DNA from: Ruminococcus gauvreauii
GTDB lineage: Bacteria; Bacillota; Clostridia; Lachnospirales; Lachnospiraceae
Assembly (NCBI RefSeq): GCF_025151995.1
Contig: NZ_CP102290.1
Coordinates: 1,116,001 to 1,180,000, forward strand
Reading direction: 5' to 3'
DNA: 64,000 nt
The position numbers and the translations under genes are program-made. This document shows, piece after piece, positions 25,187 through 32,734 of this stretch. A model generated the notes under the pieces. It saw only the letters and a program-made list of their open reading frames with translations. It did not search any database and was not told the origin of the DNA. The first letter of the stretch is position 1. Each line of letters begins with the position of its first letter.

Positions 25187-25221
25187 GGAGAGTGGCCCCG
25201 CATAACCGCGGTTCACTCTCC
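25187..25221 (+). terminator. Hairpin terminator of the isomerase gene
   Basis: Arms GGAGAGTG (25187-25194) and CACTCTCC (25214-25221) with inner GC pairing, 22 bases after the stop and followed by an AT-rich stretch. Confidence 0.6.
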
Positions 25222-25247
25222 AATTAATTTCATACCGGCAGCATAAA

Positions 25248-25292
25248 GGGCACCAAGACATTTATGGAGAAGCCATTCATGTCTCGGTGCCC
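25248..25292 (-). terminator. Terminator of the sugar/inositol ABC operon
   Basis: Arms GGGCACCAAGACAT (25248-25261) and its near-perfect complement (25279-25292) form a 14-bp stem between the convergent genes, ten bases beyond the binding-protein stop at 25302. Confidence 0.65.
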
Positions 25293-25301
25293 TGCTGTTG
25301 T

Positions 25302-26336
25302 TTATTTCAGATACTCTTCAGCATTATCTTTCGTAATAAAGATCGTGTCAATCGGAATTTCTTTTTCCACAGTTTCGCCGTTGATCGCTTTGTATGCGTT
25401 CATAACAGCGATATAGCCCATCTCAGAAGGCTGCTGTGCAATCGTTGCCTCCAGGTCACCTGCTGCAACCAGTTCAACTGCAGACTGGTTCCCGTCGAAC
25501 CCGATGATCGTGATATCATCTGCAACACCTGCATCCTGACATGCTGACAGTGCACCGATCGCCGTGTCGTCGTTCATGCACAGGACAGCATCGATCTCAT
25601 TGTTGAAACGTGTCAGCAGGTCCTCCATGGCCGCTTTCGCAGTATCGGATACGTTGTTCCCGGACATCTCGGCAATCGGTTCAATTCCAAATTCAGCAAG
25701 ACCTTCTTTGTAACCCTGTGTTCTTGCGTTGGATGTACTCTCGCCTTCCTGTCCATAGATGATGACAACCTTTGCATCCTTGCCGATTTTTTCACCGACG
25801 TACTGTCCGCCCTTTTTAGCCGCGTCCACATTACTCGTTCCCACGAAGGAAGTCTTCCCAGGGAAATCCACATCCTGATCGATAAAGAAGACAGGGATCT
25901 CACCGGAAGCACTCTCCAGTGCACCGGAAACTGCATCCGTATCACACGGTGCAACGATAATGGCATCCACATCCTGCGCCAGCTGATCACCGATCTGAGT
26001 CACCTGCTGTGCGATCTCACTCTCCGCATCCGGTCCGTTTACCGTCACTTCGATGCCAAGCTCTTCAGCCGCTTTATCGCATCCCGCCTTTACGTTCCCC
26101 CAGTATTCACTGTTCAGTGTTTTCAGGTTAACCGCGATGCTGATATCCTTCGCATCCGCTCCGCCTGCATCATCCGCTGCATCGGCCTCTCCCGCATCAG
26201 CTTCACCGCCCGCATCCGCTGCAGATGTGTCTTCCGACGCACTGCCCGAAGCACTTTCCTCGGACTTCCCTCCGCATGCCGTCATCGACAGAACCAGTCC
26301 TGCAGTCAGCAATACCGCCAATAATCTTCTCTTCAT
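25302..26336 (-). CDS. Sugar/inositol ABC transporter substrate-binding lipoprotein
   Basis: A 344-residue ribose-type binding protein. Lipobox L-S-M-T-A-C-G-G; a long acidic Ala/Asp/Glu linker to about residue 62; then the binding domain (I-A-V-N-L-K-T-L-N-S-E-Y-W near 68, I-I-V-A-P-C-D-T-D-A-V near 130, C-M-N-D-D-T-A-I-G-A near 258). It is the last gene of an operon whose order is unusual: ATPase, permease, dehydrogenase, binding protein. The adjacent IolG-like enzyme suggests inositol or a related cyclitol. Confidence 0.92.
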   Translation of the reverse strand: MKRRLLAVLLTAGLVLSMTACGGKSEESASGSASEDTSAADAGGEADAGEADAADDAGGADAKDISIAVNLKTLNSEYWGNVKAGCDKAAEELGIEVTVNGPDAESEIAQQVTQIGDQLAQDVDAIIVAPCDTDAVSGALESASGEIPVFFIDQDVDFPGKTSFVGTSNVDAAKKGGQYVGEKIGKDAKVVIIYGQEGESTSNARTQGYKEGLAEFGIEPIAEMSGNNVSDTAKAAMEDLLTRFNNEIDAVLCMNDDTAIGALSACQDAGVADDITIIGFDGNQSAVELVAAGDLEATIAQQPSEMGYIAVMNAYKAINGETVEKEIPIDTIFITKDNAEEYLK

Positions 26337-26365
26337 CCTAAAATCCTCCTTTTTTTGTTTTATGG

Positions 26366-27364
26366 TTAATATTCCAGTGTAACCGGTTTGCCCAGGTGGT
26401 ATGATTGTGTTGCGGCAAGCGCAAGCTTAATTCCCATCATACCGTCATACGCCGTCACCTGCGACGGCTTGTCCTCGAGTACGCAGTCGATAAACGTCTG
26501 CATCTCAATCTCATAAGCGTCTTTAAATCTTCCCAGACACCAGTTTGCCATGTCCACGGTGATTTCCTGATTTCCAATCATTGTGTATGGCGTCAGCTGA
26601 TTCTGACCTACAAACACACTTTTATCAAGGCCGATAACCTCTGTCCGTGTATCGTACACATCATTTGCATTTCTGCTGATCTCTATCATGCCGAGACCGC
26701 CGTCCTGGAATTTCAGCAGCATCTGTCCGTCATCCACATCATTTAACTCTTTGAGGAACTCATGTTTCAGCACTGCTCCCTGTGCATAGATCTCTGTGAT
26801 CTCTCTTCCCATCAGCCAGCGCGCAACGTCCAGGTCATGGATCCCCATATCCACGAAGAGTCCTCCGCTCTCCGGAACGTATGCCGGAGGCGGACCGTTC
26901 GGGTCTCTCTGGCAGTCATGAATATAGATTGGTTTTCCACATTTTCCACTCATGATCGCTTCTTTTGCAGCCATATGCCCGGGATCAAATCGCCGCATGA
27001 ATCCCACCTGAAGGAAAACTCCCTGCTTTTCCACTTCCTTCATGATCACTTCCGATTCCTCTACCGTAAAAGTAATCGGTTTTTCTACAAAAATCGGTTT
27101 TTTGGTCGCTATACAGTCCATCAGCACGTCGTAATGTGTCTTGGTGGGCGTCGCCACCACGATCGCATCCACCTCATCGCTGGCTATCATCTCTTTATAA
27201 TCAGCATAGCCCTTCACATCGAAATTATCGACGGCTCTTTTCAGTGCTTCCGGAAAAGGATCTGACACCGCCGTAAGTGCTGCCCTCTGACTCTTAGTTA
27301 CATTCATTGCGTGATGGTATCCCAGTCTTCCAAGACCGATGACACCGATTCTCAGTTTCTTCAT
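26366..27364 (-). CDS. iolG: Inositol 2-dehydrogenase-like oxidoreductase (Gfo/Idh/MocA)
   Basis: 332 residues. The N-terminal Rossmann fold has G-V-I-G-L-G-R-L-G; the catalytic E-K-P-I lies near residue 93; G-F-M-R-R-F-D-P-G-H and the D-M-G-I-H-D-L-D segment near 170 are characteristic of myo-inositol 2-dehydrogenases. It would oxidise a cyclitol or sugar with NAD in the cytoplasm. Sitting inside an ABC import operon, it likely takes the transported compound as substrate. The rest of the usual iol pathway is not in the window, so the exact substrate stays open. Confidence 0.85.
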   Translation of the reverse strand: MKKLRIGVIGLGRLGYHHAMNVTKSQRAALTAVSDPFPEALKRAVDNFDVKGYADYKEMIASDEVDAIVVATPTKTHYDVLMDCIATKKPIFVEKPITFTVEESEVIMKEVEKQGVFLQVGFMRRFDPGHMAAKEAIMSGKCGKPIYIHDCQRDPNGPPPAYVPESGGLFVDMGIHDLDVARWLMGREITEIYAQGAVLKHEFLKELNDVDDGQMLLKFQDGGLGMIEISRNANDVYDTRTEVIGLDKSVFVGQNQLTPYTMIGNQEITVDMANWCLGRFKDAYEIEMQTFIDCVLEDKPSQVTAYDGMMGIKLALAATQSYHLGKPVTLEY

Positions 27365-27392
27365 TTTTATAATCTCCTTTCTTAATCAACGG

Positions 27393-28379
27393 TTATTTTG
27401 CTGCCAGTCTTCTCGCCTTGGCTTCCATCTGGTTACGGACAACGTCTATCGTAACTGCAAGAATGATTACCGCACCGATTACAATATACTGAATATCGTT
27501 TTTCGTTCCAAACAGGTTCAATCCGTTTCGTATCGTCGCGATCAGGACCGCACCCATCATGGTTCCCCAGATTGTGCCTTTGCCGCCAGTAAATGAGGCG
27601 CCTCCGATAATACAGGCTGCGATCGCATCCGTATCATATGTAGTGCCGGCGGTTGCATTTGCCGTTGTCACACGCCCAACCAGAATAATGGCAGCCAGGC
27701 CGCACATGAACCCTGAGAGAGAATAGACAAATGTCAATACGTTCTTTGATTTTATGCCGGACAGACGGGCCGCTTCTGCATTACCCCCAACACAGTAGAT
27801 CTGGCGGCCCAGTGCTGTCCTTGTGAGAAAAACATGAAAGATAGCGTAAACAATGATTACCATGATAAAGCTGACAGGAAAGTCCCCAATTGTCGCAGAA
27901 CCGAGGAACAATGTCGAATCAACACCTTTGTTCATAAAACCGATCGGCGTGGAATCCGTGATCAGCAGCGCAAGTCCGAGCAGTACATTCTTCATACCGA
28001 GTGTCGATACGAAAGGATGCGGCAGGTTGAGCCTTGTCAGCAGTGTTCCGTTGATAAATCCCATGAAAGTACAGATCAGCAGAGCCGCTCCCATCAGTAC
28101 GATCGGATTTGTGATTCCAAATTTCTGCATCAGCACTCCGATAAAACAGGCGCCCAGTACTGTATTCGAACCAACGGATAAATCGATTCCGGCCGTGATC
28201 AGTACGACCAGCATACCGCCGGAGATCATACAGTTGATACCTGCCTGCTTCAGGATATTCATAAGATTGCTGGCCCTTAAAAATTTTCCCGGAAGCATAA
28301 ATGCCAGGACCATTCCGAGTATGATCAGCGCCAGCAGCGGCGCGATCTTCATCAATGCACTTTTCATATTCTTTTTCAT
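27393..28379 (-). CDS. Ribose-type sugar/inositol ABC transporter permease
   Basis: A 328-residue RbsC-like protein with the V-L-I-T-A-G-I-D-L-S-V-G-S motif near residue 65 and R-L-S-G-I-K-S-K as the ATPase-contact loop near 210. The ATG at 28379 overlaps the ATPase stop by four bases, with GGGAGG nine bases upstream. Confidence 0.92.
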   Translation of the reverse strand: MKKNMKSALMKIAPLLALIILGMVLAFMLPGKFLRASNLMNILKQAGINCMISGGMLVVLITAGIDLSVGSNTVLGACFIGVLMQKFGITNPIVLMGAALLICTFMGFINGTLLTRLNLPHPFVSTLGMKNVLLGLALLITDSTPIGFMNKGVDSTLFLGSATIGDFPVSFIMVIIVYAIFHVFLTRTALGRQIYCVGGNAEAARLSGIKSKNVLTFVYSLSGFMCGLAAIILVGRVTTANATAGTTYDTDAIAACIIGGASFTGGKGTIWGTMMGAVLIATIRNGLNLFGTKNDIQYIVIGAVIILAVTIDVVRNQMEAKARRLAAK

Positions 28380-29881
28380 GACAGCGTACCTCCCCATGCG
28401 GCTTTCATAATTGATTCCTGATTAAAATGTTCGGTTGCCCTTTCGATCTCTCCGGTTACCCTGCCTTCCCGCATAACAATCACACGGTCGCTCATGGCAA
28501 GCACTTCGGGAAGCTCTGATGAAATCATAATGATGCATTTTCCCTGTCTTACCAGTTCATTCATAACGTTGTAAACTTCAATCTTGGCACCGACATCGAT
28601 TCCTCTCGTCGGCTCATCAAAGATAAAAATCTCCGAATCGCTGTTCAGCCATTTTCCGATGACCACCTTCTGCTGATTGCCTCCCGAGAGCTGAGCGACA
28701 ACCTCTTCGCTTGTCGGTGTCTTAATCTTCAGCTTTTCGATATTCTCCCGGCTGACCGCCTCTATCTTCTTAAAATCAAACAGGCCGTTTTTACGGAACC
28801 GTTTCATACTTGACATAATCAGATTTGTCTTCACACTCTGCGAAAGCACAAGCCCCTGTCCTTTTCTGTCCTCTGTCAGGAATGCGATCTTCTTTGCGAT
28901 GGCTTCCGTTGGGTTTTTAATCTGTACTTCTTCACCTTCCACGTAAACTTTACCGCCATCCAGAGGATCTGCCCCGAAGATTGCACGCATTGTCTCTGTT
29001 CTGCCGGCGCCCACAAGGCCCGCAAATCCCAGGATTTCCCCGTGATATGCAGTAAAGCTCACATCATGCAGCACCCCCTCCGCCATCAGATGCTCCGCCC
29101 GCAGCCCCTCTTTTCCCTTTACCCCCTGTTCCTTCGGATACAGGTTCTCAAGTGTCCTGCCTACCATCGCCTCGATCAATTTGTCATTGTCCATATTCTT
29201 AATATCTTCCGTGATGATATGCTGGCCGTCGCGCATAACTGTCACCCGATCGCACAGTTCAAAAAGTTCCTCTAATTTATGAGATACAAACAGAATAGCA
29301 ATTCCTTTTTCTTTCAGCCGGCGAACCGTTTTCATCAGCTGCTTAACCTCTCCCTCACCAAGGCTTGAAGTCGGTTCATCCATGATGATCAGACGGGCGT
29401 TGATGGCAACCGCCTTTGCGATCTCAACCATCTGCTGAAGTCCGATGCCCAGTTTTCCGCACTGTGTGTGGACGTCGATTTCCCCGTGTCCAAGAGATTC
29501 CAGCGCTTCCCTTGCTTCCTGGTCCATTTTTTTATAATCCAGCAGCCCGTTTTTCTTTTTAATCGACCGGCCGATAAAAATATTGTCGGTGACCGACAGC
29601 AGCGAGACGATGTTCAGCTCCTGGTACACGCAGGCAACACCGAGATTTCTCGAATCAACCGGCGACCGGATGGCTCTTTTTTGTCCCCCTATGTGAATCT
29701 CGCCTTCTTCAGGGATGTTGACCCCGGTCAGCACTTTGATCAAAGTCGATTTTCCAGCGCCATTTTCCCCGATCAGACCATGAATTTCTCCGGGACGTAT
29801 GCTCAGGGACATATCCCTCAGTGCGACAACACCGGGAAAACGTTTTGTTATGTGCTTCAGGCTAACTACATATTCCTCCAT
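28376..29881 (-). CDS. Ribose-type sugar/inositol ABC transporter ATP-binding protein
   Basis: 501 residues, tandem ATPase. Walker A G-E-N-G-A-G-K-S, Walker B L-I-I-M-D-E-P-T-S-S, and second-half signature L-S-G-G-N-Q-Q-K with I-F-I-F-D-E-P-T-R-G-I-D. The start at 29881 has AAGGAGG five to six bases upstream; the frame back to 29977 is an unsupported Lys/Glu-rich extension. First gene of its operon, divergent from the LacI regulator. Confidence 0.93.
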   Translation of the reverse strand: MEEYVVSLKHITKRFPGVVALRDMSLSIRPGEIHGLIGENGAGKSTLIKVLTGVNIPEEGEIHIGGQKRAIRSPVDSRNLGVACVYQELNIVSLLSVTDNIFIGRSIKKKNGLLDYKKMDQEAREALESLGHGEIDVHTQCGKLGIGLQQMVEIAKAVAINARLIIMDEPTSSLGEGEVKQLMKTVRRLKEKGIAILFVSHKLEELFELCDRVTVMRDGQHIITEDIKNMDNDKLIEAMVGRTLENLYPKEQGVKGKEGLRAEHLMAEGVLHDVSFTAYHGEILGFAGLVGAGRTETMRAIFGADPLDGGKVYVEGEEVQIKNPTEAIAKKIAFLTEDRKGQGLVLSQSVKTNLIMSSMKRFRKNGLFDFKKIEAVSRENIEKLKIKTPTSEEVVAQLSGGNQQKVVIGKWLNSDSEIFIFDEPTRGIDVGAKIEVYNVMNELVRQGKCIIMISSELPEVLAMSDRVIVMREGRVTGEIERATEHFNQESIMKAAWGGTLS

Positions 29882-29978
29882 TTTACCCTCCTTCTCTTGA
29901 TCACGTTCATGTTTTTCTTTTTCGTCCTGTAACCATAGTATTATTATTTTTACAAAATTACTATTACTTTCTTGCATA

Positions 29979-29991
29979 AATTAATATTAAT
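29979..29991. promoter_or_regulatory. AATTAATATTAAT palindrome upstream of the inositol-type operon
   Basis: The ATTAATATTAAT core lies about 100 bases before the ATPase start. A second copy (30294-30306) lies before the LacI gene and a third (9619-9632) before another sugar importer. It is a candidate operator for the LacI protein. It sits in the gene-free divergent region 29882-30399, which otherwise holds AT-rich promoter sequence. Confidence 0.4.
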
Positions 29992-30189
29992 CTCTGTGCA
30001 TTTTCACGATTTTATTCGGAATATTAGTTGTATATTTTAATATTATTAATTGCCGTAGATAATATTATTTTTATTTTTCATTAATATTCACCAAAAACGC
30101 CCTCCGATTTTTTATACAATTTCACATCAAATTTCAGACATTGCACTTTCCGTGCAAGAATCCTAAAAAAAGTTTCGTTTTTCGCTTAT

Positions 30190-30227
30190 TTGCACCGAAA
30201 AATGCGCAGAAATACAATATTTTGTAT
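30190..30227 (+). promoter_or_regulatory. LacI gene promoter with overlapping dyad
   Basis: TTGCAC (30190-30195), 17 bases, then TACAAT (30213-30218). The -10 lies inside the dyad ATACAATATTTTGTAT (30212-30227), which would suit autorepression. Confidence 0.55.
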
Positions 30228-30293
30228 CCCCCTCAATGCGCAAGAACCGTTGGACCATTAATTTTCAGCAGGAATGCTAAAGCATGTGATTGA

Positions 30294-30306
30294 AATTAAT
30301 ATTAAT
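30294..30306. promoter_or_regulatory. AATTAATATTAAT palindrome in the LacI leader
   Basis: The same core as at 29979-29991, located in the transcribed leader about 75 bases downstream of the predicted start point and 94 bases before the ATG. Confidence 0.4.
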
Positions 30307-30399
30307 ATTATGTTTGGATTTGACATTCCGACACGGATTGATTATAGTAAGAAGAAAGATTTGTATTTACAAACTTATGGAATAGATGAGGAGCCCTCT

Positions 30400-31389
30400 A
30401 TGAAAGTAACAATGAAAGATATCGCAGAAAAGACGGGTGTCTCCATCAACACGGTTTCCCTTGCTCTGCGCAACATGACTTCAGTCAAGAAAGAAACCAG
30501 AGAGTTGATCTGGCAGACTGCTCTGCAAATGGGATACCTGGAACAGAAAAGTAAACCTGACATTCACAACATCGGCCTGATTTCCACCGGAGAACGCCTG
30601 CAGGATTCTTATTTTTATATGAGCTTTTATCAGAATATTCTGTCCAGGGTTCACGACCGGGGATATAATATGATGGTGTTCAAGGGTGATGCCTGCGATA
30701 CGCAGCCGGATGCATTAAGAGATATTTTTGAAACAAATTCAATTTCCGGACTGATCGTGCTCGGAGATATGGAAGAGAGGATCGTCGCCAAAATCGCCGC
30801 AACAAACCTGCCTTTGATCGCCACCGGCACGCGGTACCACACACTGAAAGTACCGACGATCATCGAGGACAATCTGGAGGGCGCTCACATAGCCGTAAAG
30901 CATCTGTATGAAAAAGGATACCGCAACATCGGTTTTATCGGAAACCCGCTCCACAGCACAGGTTTTAAGGAGCGCTACGAGGGATTTATGGGGGCAATGT
31001 TTCATTTTGGTCTCCTGCCCCGCCAGGAATGGATGGTGACCGACCTGGACCAAACACATGTCTATGATCTGGATCGCCTGCGCAGCAAACTTGGCGGTCT
31101 GAAAATTTATCCGGAAGCATTTATCTGTACCAACGACAATATGGCGGTGCTCGCGGCAAAAATCTTTTCCGAACTTGGACTCTCCATCCCAAATGATATT
31201 GCCCTGGTAGGATTTGACAACAGCATTATCGGTAAAATGAGTACCCCGTCCATCACATCCATCGATGTTCAGTGCGCCCTGCAGGCGGAAACCTGCGTGC
31301 AGGTTCTGATCGATTATATCGAAAACGGTACGATGGATCCCTACCGGATGGTGCTGCCGGTGACACTCTCCTGCAAAGAATCCACATGA
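30400..31389 (+). CDS. LacI family transcriptional regulator
   Basis: 329 residues. The start at 30400 (GAGGAG six bases upstream) puts the helix-turn-helix M-K-D-I-A-E-K-T-G-V-S-I-N-T-V-S at the N-terminus as usual for LacI. The frame back to 30274 lacks a ribosome binding site. The ligand domain shows L-I-A-T-G-T-R near 140 and F-I-C-T-N-D-N-M-A near 240, with V-G-F-D-N-S near 268. It diverges from the sugar/inositol importer and is its likely repressor. Confidence 0.92.
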   Translation: MKVTMKDIAEKTGVSINTVSLALRNMTSVKKETRELIWQTALQMGYLEQKSKPDIHNIGLISTGERLQDSYFYMSFYQNILSRVHDRGYNMMVFKGDACDTQPDALRDIFETNSISGLIVLGDMEERIVAKIAATNLPLIATGTRYHTLKVPTIIEDNLEGAHIAVKHLYEKGYRNIGFIGNPLHSTGFKERYEGFMGAMFHFGLLPRQEWMVTDLDQTHVYDLDRLRSKLGGLKIYPEAFICTNDNMAVLAAKIFSELGLSIPNDIALVGFDNSIIGKMSTPSITSIDVQCALQAETCVQVLIDYIENGTMDPYRMVLPVTLSCKEST

Positions 31390-31393
31390 CTCA

Positions 31394-31430
31394 AAACAGC
31401 TGCCGGAATGTTTCCGGCAGCTGTTTCTAT
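31394..31430 (+). terminator. Terminator of the LacI gene
   Basis: A 15-bp stem AAACAGCTGCCGGAA and its complement (31412-31426) with a three-base loop and a T-rich tail, starting five bases after the stop. A GC-rich stretch (31437-31490) separates it from the ArsR gene. Confidence 0.85.
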
Positions 31431-31495
31431 TTCTCCCCGCGGCCGACCCCCTCTCACGCCTCGCAGGCGCTGTCCGGCTCCGGCACTTATGATGC

Positions 31496-31852
31496 TCATG
31501 ACGTACCGCCGATGTGCCTGACACTTTCATAGATCAGACTGATCAGGTCTGCCATATCCTTCCACTGTGTCTCGTCCTGACTGACATAATAGAAATTCTT
31601 TGTGCCCTCTCTTCTCATCGCGACAATCCCGGCCTCTTTTAAGATCTGCAGGTGATGTGAGACGGAAGGTCTTGTCAGATGGGTTCTCTCCGCAATTTCG
31701 CCAACCCGAATACCGGACAGATCGCTGTCCAGAAGCACAAGCAGTATCAGTTGTCTCGTTTCATCACCGATCGCGGTAAACGCATGTCTGCAGTCCCGAA
31801 ATCCACACACGATTTTCTGTAATCTTGCTTCACAGTCCTTTTCCATCATCAA
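31496..31852 (-). CDS. ArsR family transcriptional regulator
   Basis: 118 residues with a winged helix-turn-helix (T-R-P-S-V-S-H-H-L-Q-I-L-K-E-A near residue 66) and wing R-R-E-G-T-K-N-F-Y. Cysteines at V-C-G and D-C-R near the N-terminus could sense metal or redox state, but the classic E-L-C-V-C-D motif is absent. It starts three bases after the stop of the Fe-S nitroreductase gene, so the two form one operon and the regulator is probably autoregulatory through the palindrome at 32645-32660. Confidence 0.88.
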   Translation of the reverse strand: MMMEKDCEARLQKIVCGFRDCRHAFTAIGDETRQLILLVLLDSDLSGIRVGEIAERTHLTRPSVSHHLQILKEAGIVAMRREGTKNFYYVSQDETQWKDMADLISLIYESVRHIGGTS

Positions 31853-31855
31853 TCC

Positions 31856-32629
31856 TCACATATATCTGACATCCAGTTTTTCACGCTGCGCAGAACGCAG
31901 ATACTTGACACTCGGATAACCAAGCACCAGAGTCGCCGCCGCTTTTTTCCCTCCCGGAACGCTCAGCGCTTTTTTTATCTTCCGCGAAACATTGACTGCA
32001 GACGTAAAAAAACCGCTGAAAAGTACCCCCAGTCCGTTTGCCTCCGCGACAAATTCCATGTTCTGTGCCGCGAGAATACCATTGGTCCTGTCCTTTGCAA
32101 AAATGACGATTACAAGAGGCGCGTGAAAGAAGAAAAAGTGATCGTCTATTTCAATATTTCTTGCCATGGGACTGACCAAATCAGCCAATGGCTTTATCCT
32201 TCGGAATAAGCGGACAGCCATCTGTTCCGCCCGCCCTTTTTGTCTGTCCAGAACTACAAAAGAAACATCCTGCATGTTCTTAGCGGTGTGGGTTAACCTT
32301 CCTGCTTCCAGAATCTGCTCCTGCACATGTTTCGGAATTCCTCTGTTCTGAAACTGTCTGACCGTTCTCCGGAATCGAATAACATGCAAGACATCATCCG
32401 GATTCAGACGGACTGTCTCTTCCCGCGGGACCGGTTTCGTATCATAACCGGAAATCGTTATCGCTTCTCTCGGACAGACCGCTGAACACTGACCGCACAT
32501 GACACAGCTGTCAGATAAAATTCTTGCTTTCCCATCCTCCAGTTTTATATTATGCGCAACACAAGTCTTTGCACAGAGGCCGCATCCAATACATGTTTCG
32601 CGATTAATTGTTATCTCATGTTTTGCCAT
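31856..32629 (-). CDS. Nitroreductase-family protein with two N-terminal 4Fe-4S clusters
   Basis: 257 residues. Residues 1-60 form a 2[4Fe-4S] ferredoxin domain with C-I-G-C-G-L-C-A-K-T-C and C-V-M-C-G-Q-C-S-A-V-C-P. An FMN nitroreductase domain follows (R-R-T-V-R-Q-F near residue 88, L-G-V-L-F-S-G-F-F near 200). The fusion is common in strict anaerobes and lets ferredoxin-type electrons reach an FMN reductase; the physiological acceptor is unknown. AAAGGAG precedes the ATG. Confidence 0.88.
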   Translation of the reverse strand: MAKHEITINRETCIGCGLCAKTCVAHNIKLEDGKARILSDSCVMCGQCSAVCPREAITISGYDTKPVPREETVRLNPDDVLHVIRFRRTVRQFQNRGIPKHVQEQILEAGRLTHTAKNMQDVSFVVLDRQKGRAEQMAVRLFRRIKPLADLVSPMARNIEIDDHFFFFHAPLVIVIFAKDRTNGILAAQNMEFVAEANGLGVLFSGFFTSAVNVSRKIKKALSVPGGKKAAATLVLGYPSVKYLRSAQREKLDVRYM

Positions 32630-32644
32630 CAGAAAGCTCCTTTC

Positions 32645-32689
32645 GTTAATGATCTTTAACCATTATAACAAAAGGAGCCCTGAATGCAA
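32645..32689 (-). promoter_or_regulatory. Promoter and palindromic operator of the nitroreductase-ArsR operon
   Basis: Minus-strand TTGCAT (32689-32684), 16 bases, then TATAAT (32667-32662), followed at once by the imperfect palindrome GTTAATGATCTTTAAC (32645-32660) over the start point. This is a typical position for an ArsR repressor site. Confidence 0.6.
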
Positions 32690-32734
32690 CATTGGTAAAG
32701 AAACGCGTTACCATTGCCGTCCTGTACAGTTACT

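Noticed and set aside
31437..31490. GC-rich stretch between the LacI and ArsR genes with small inverted repeats
   Set aside because: Short imperfect repeats (for example CGCCT and AGGCG) without a T-run; not convincing as a terminator or operator.
32696..32716. GGTAA/TTACC inverted repeat between the P-type ATPase and the nitroreductase operon
   Set aside because: Short stem with mismatches and no T-tract in the required direction; too weak to call.
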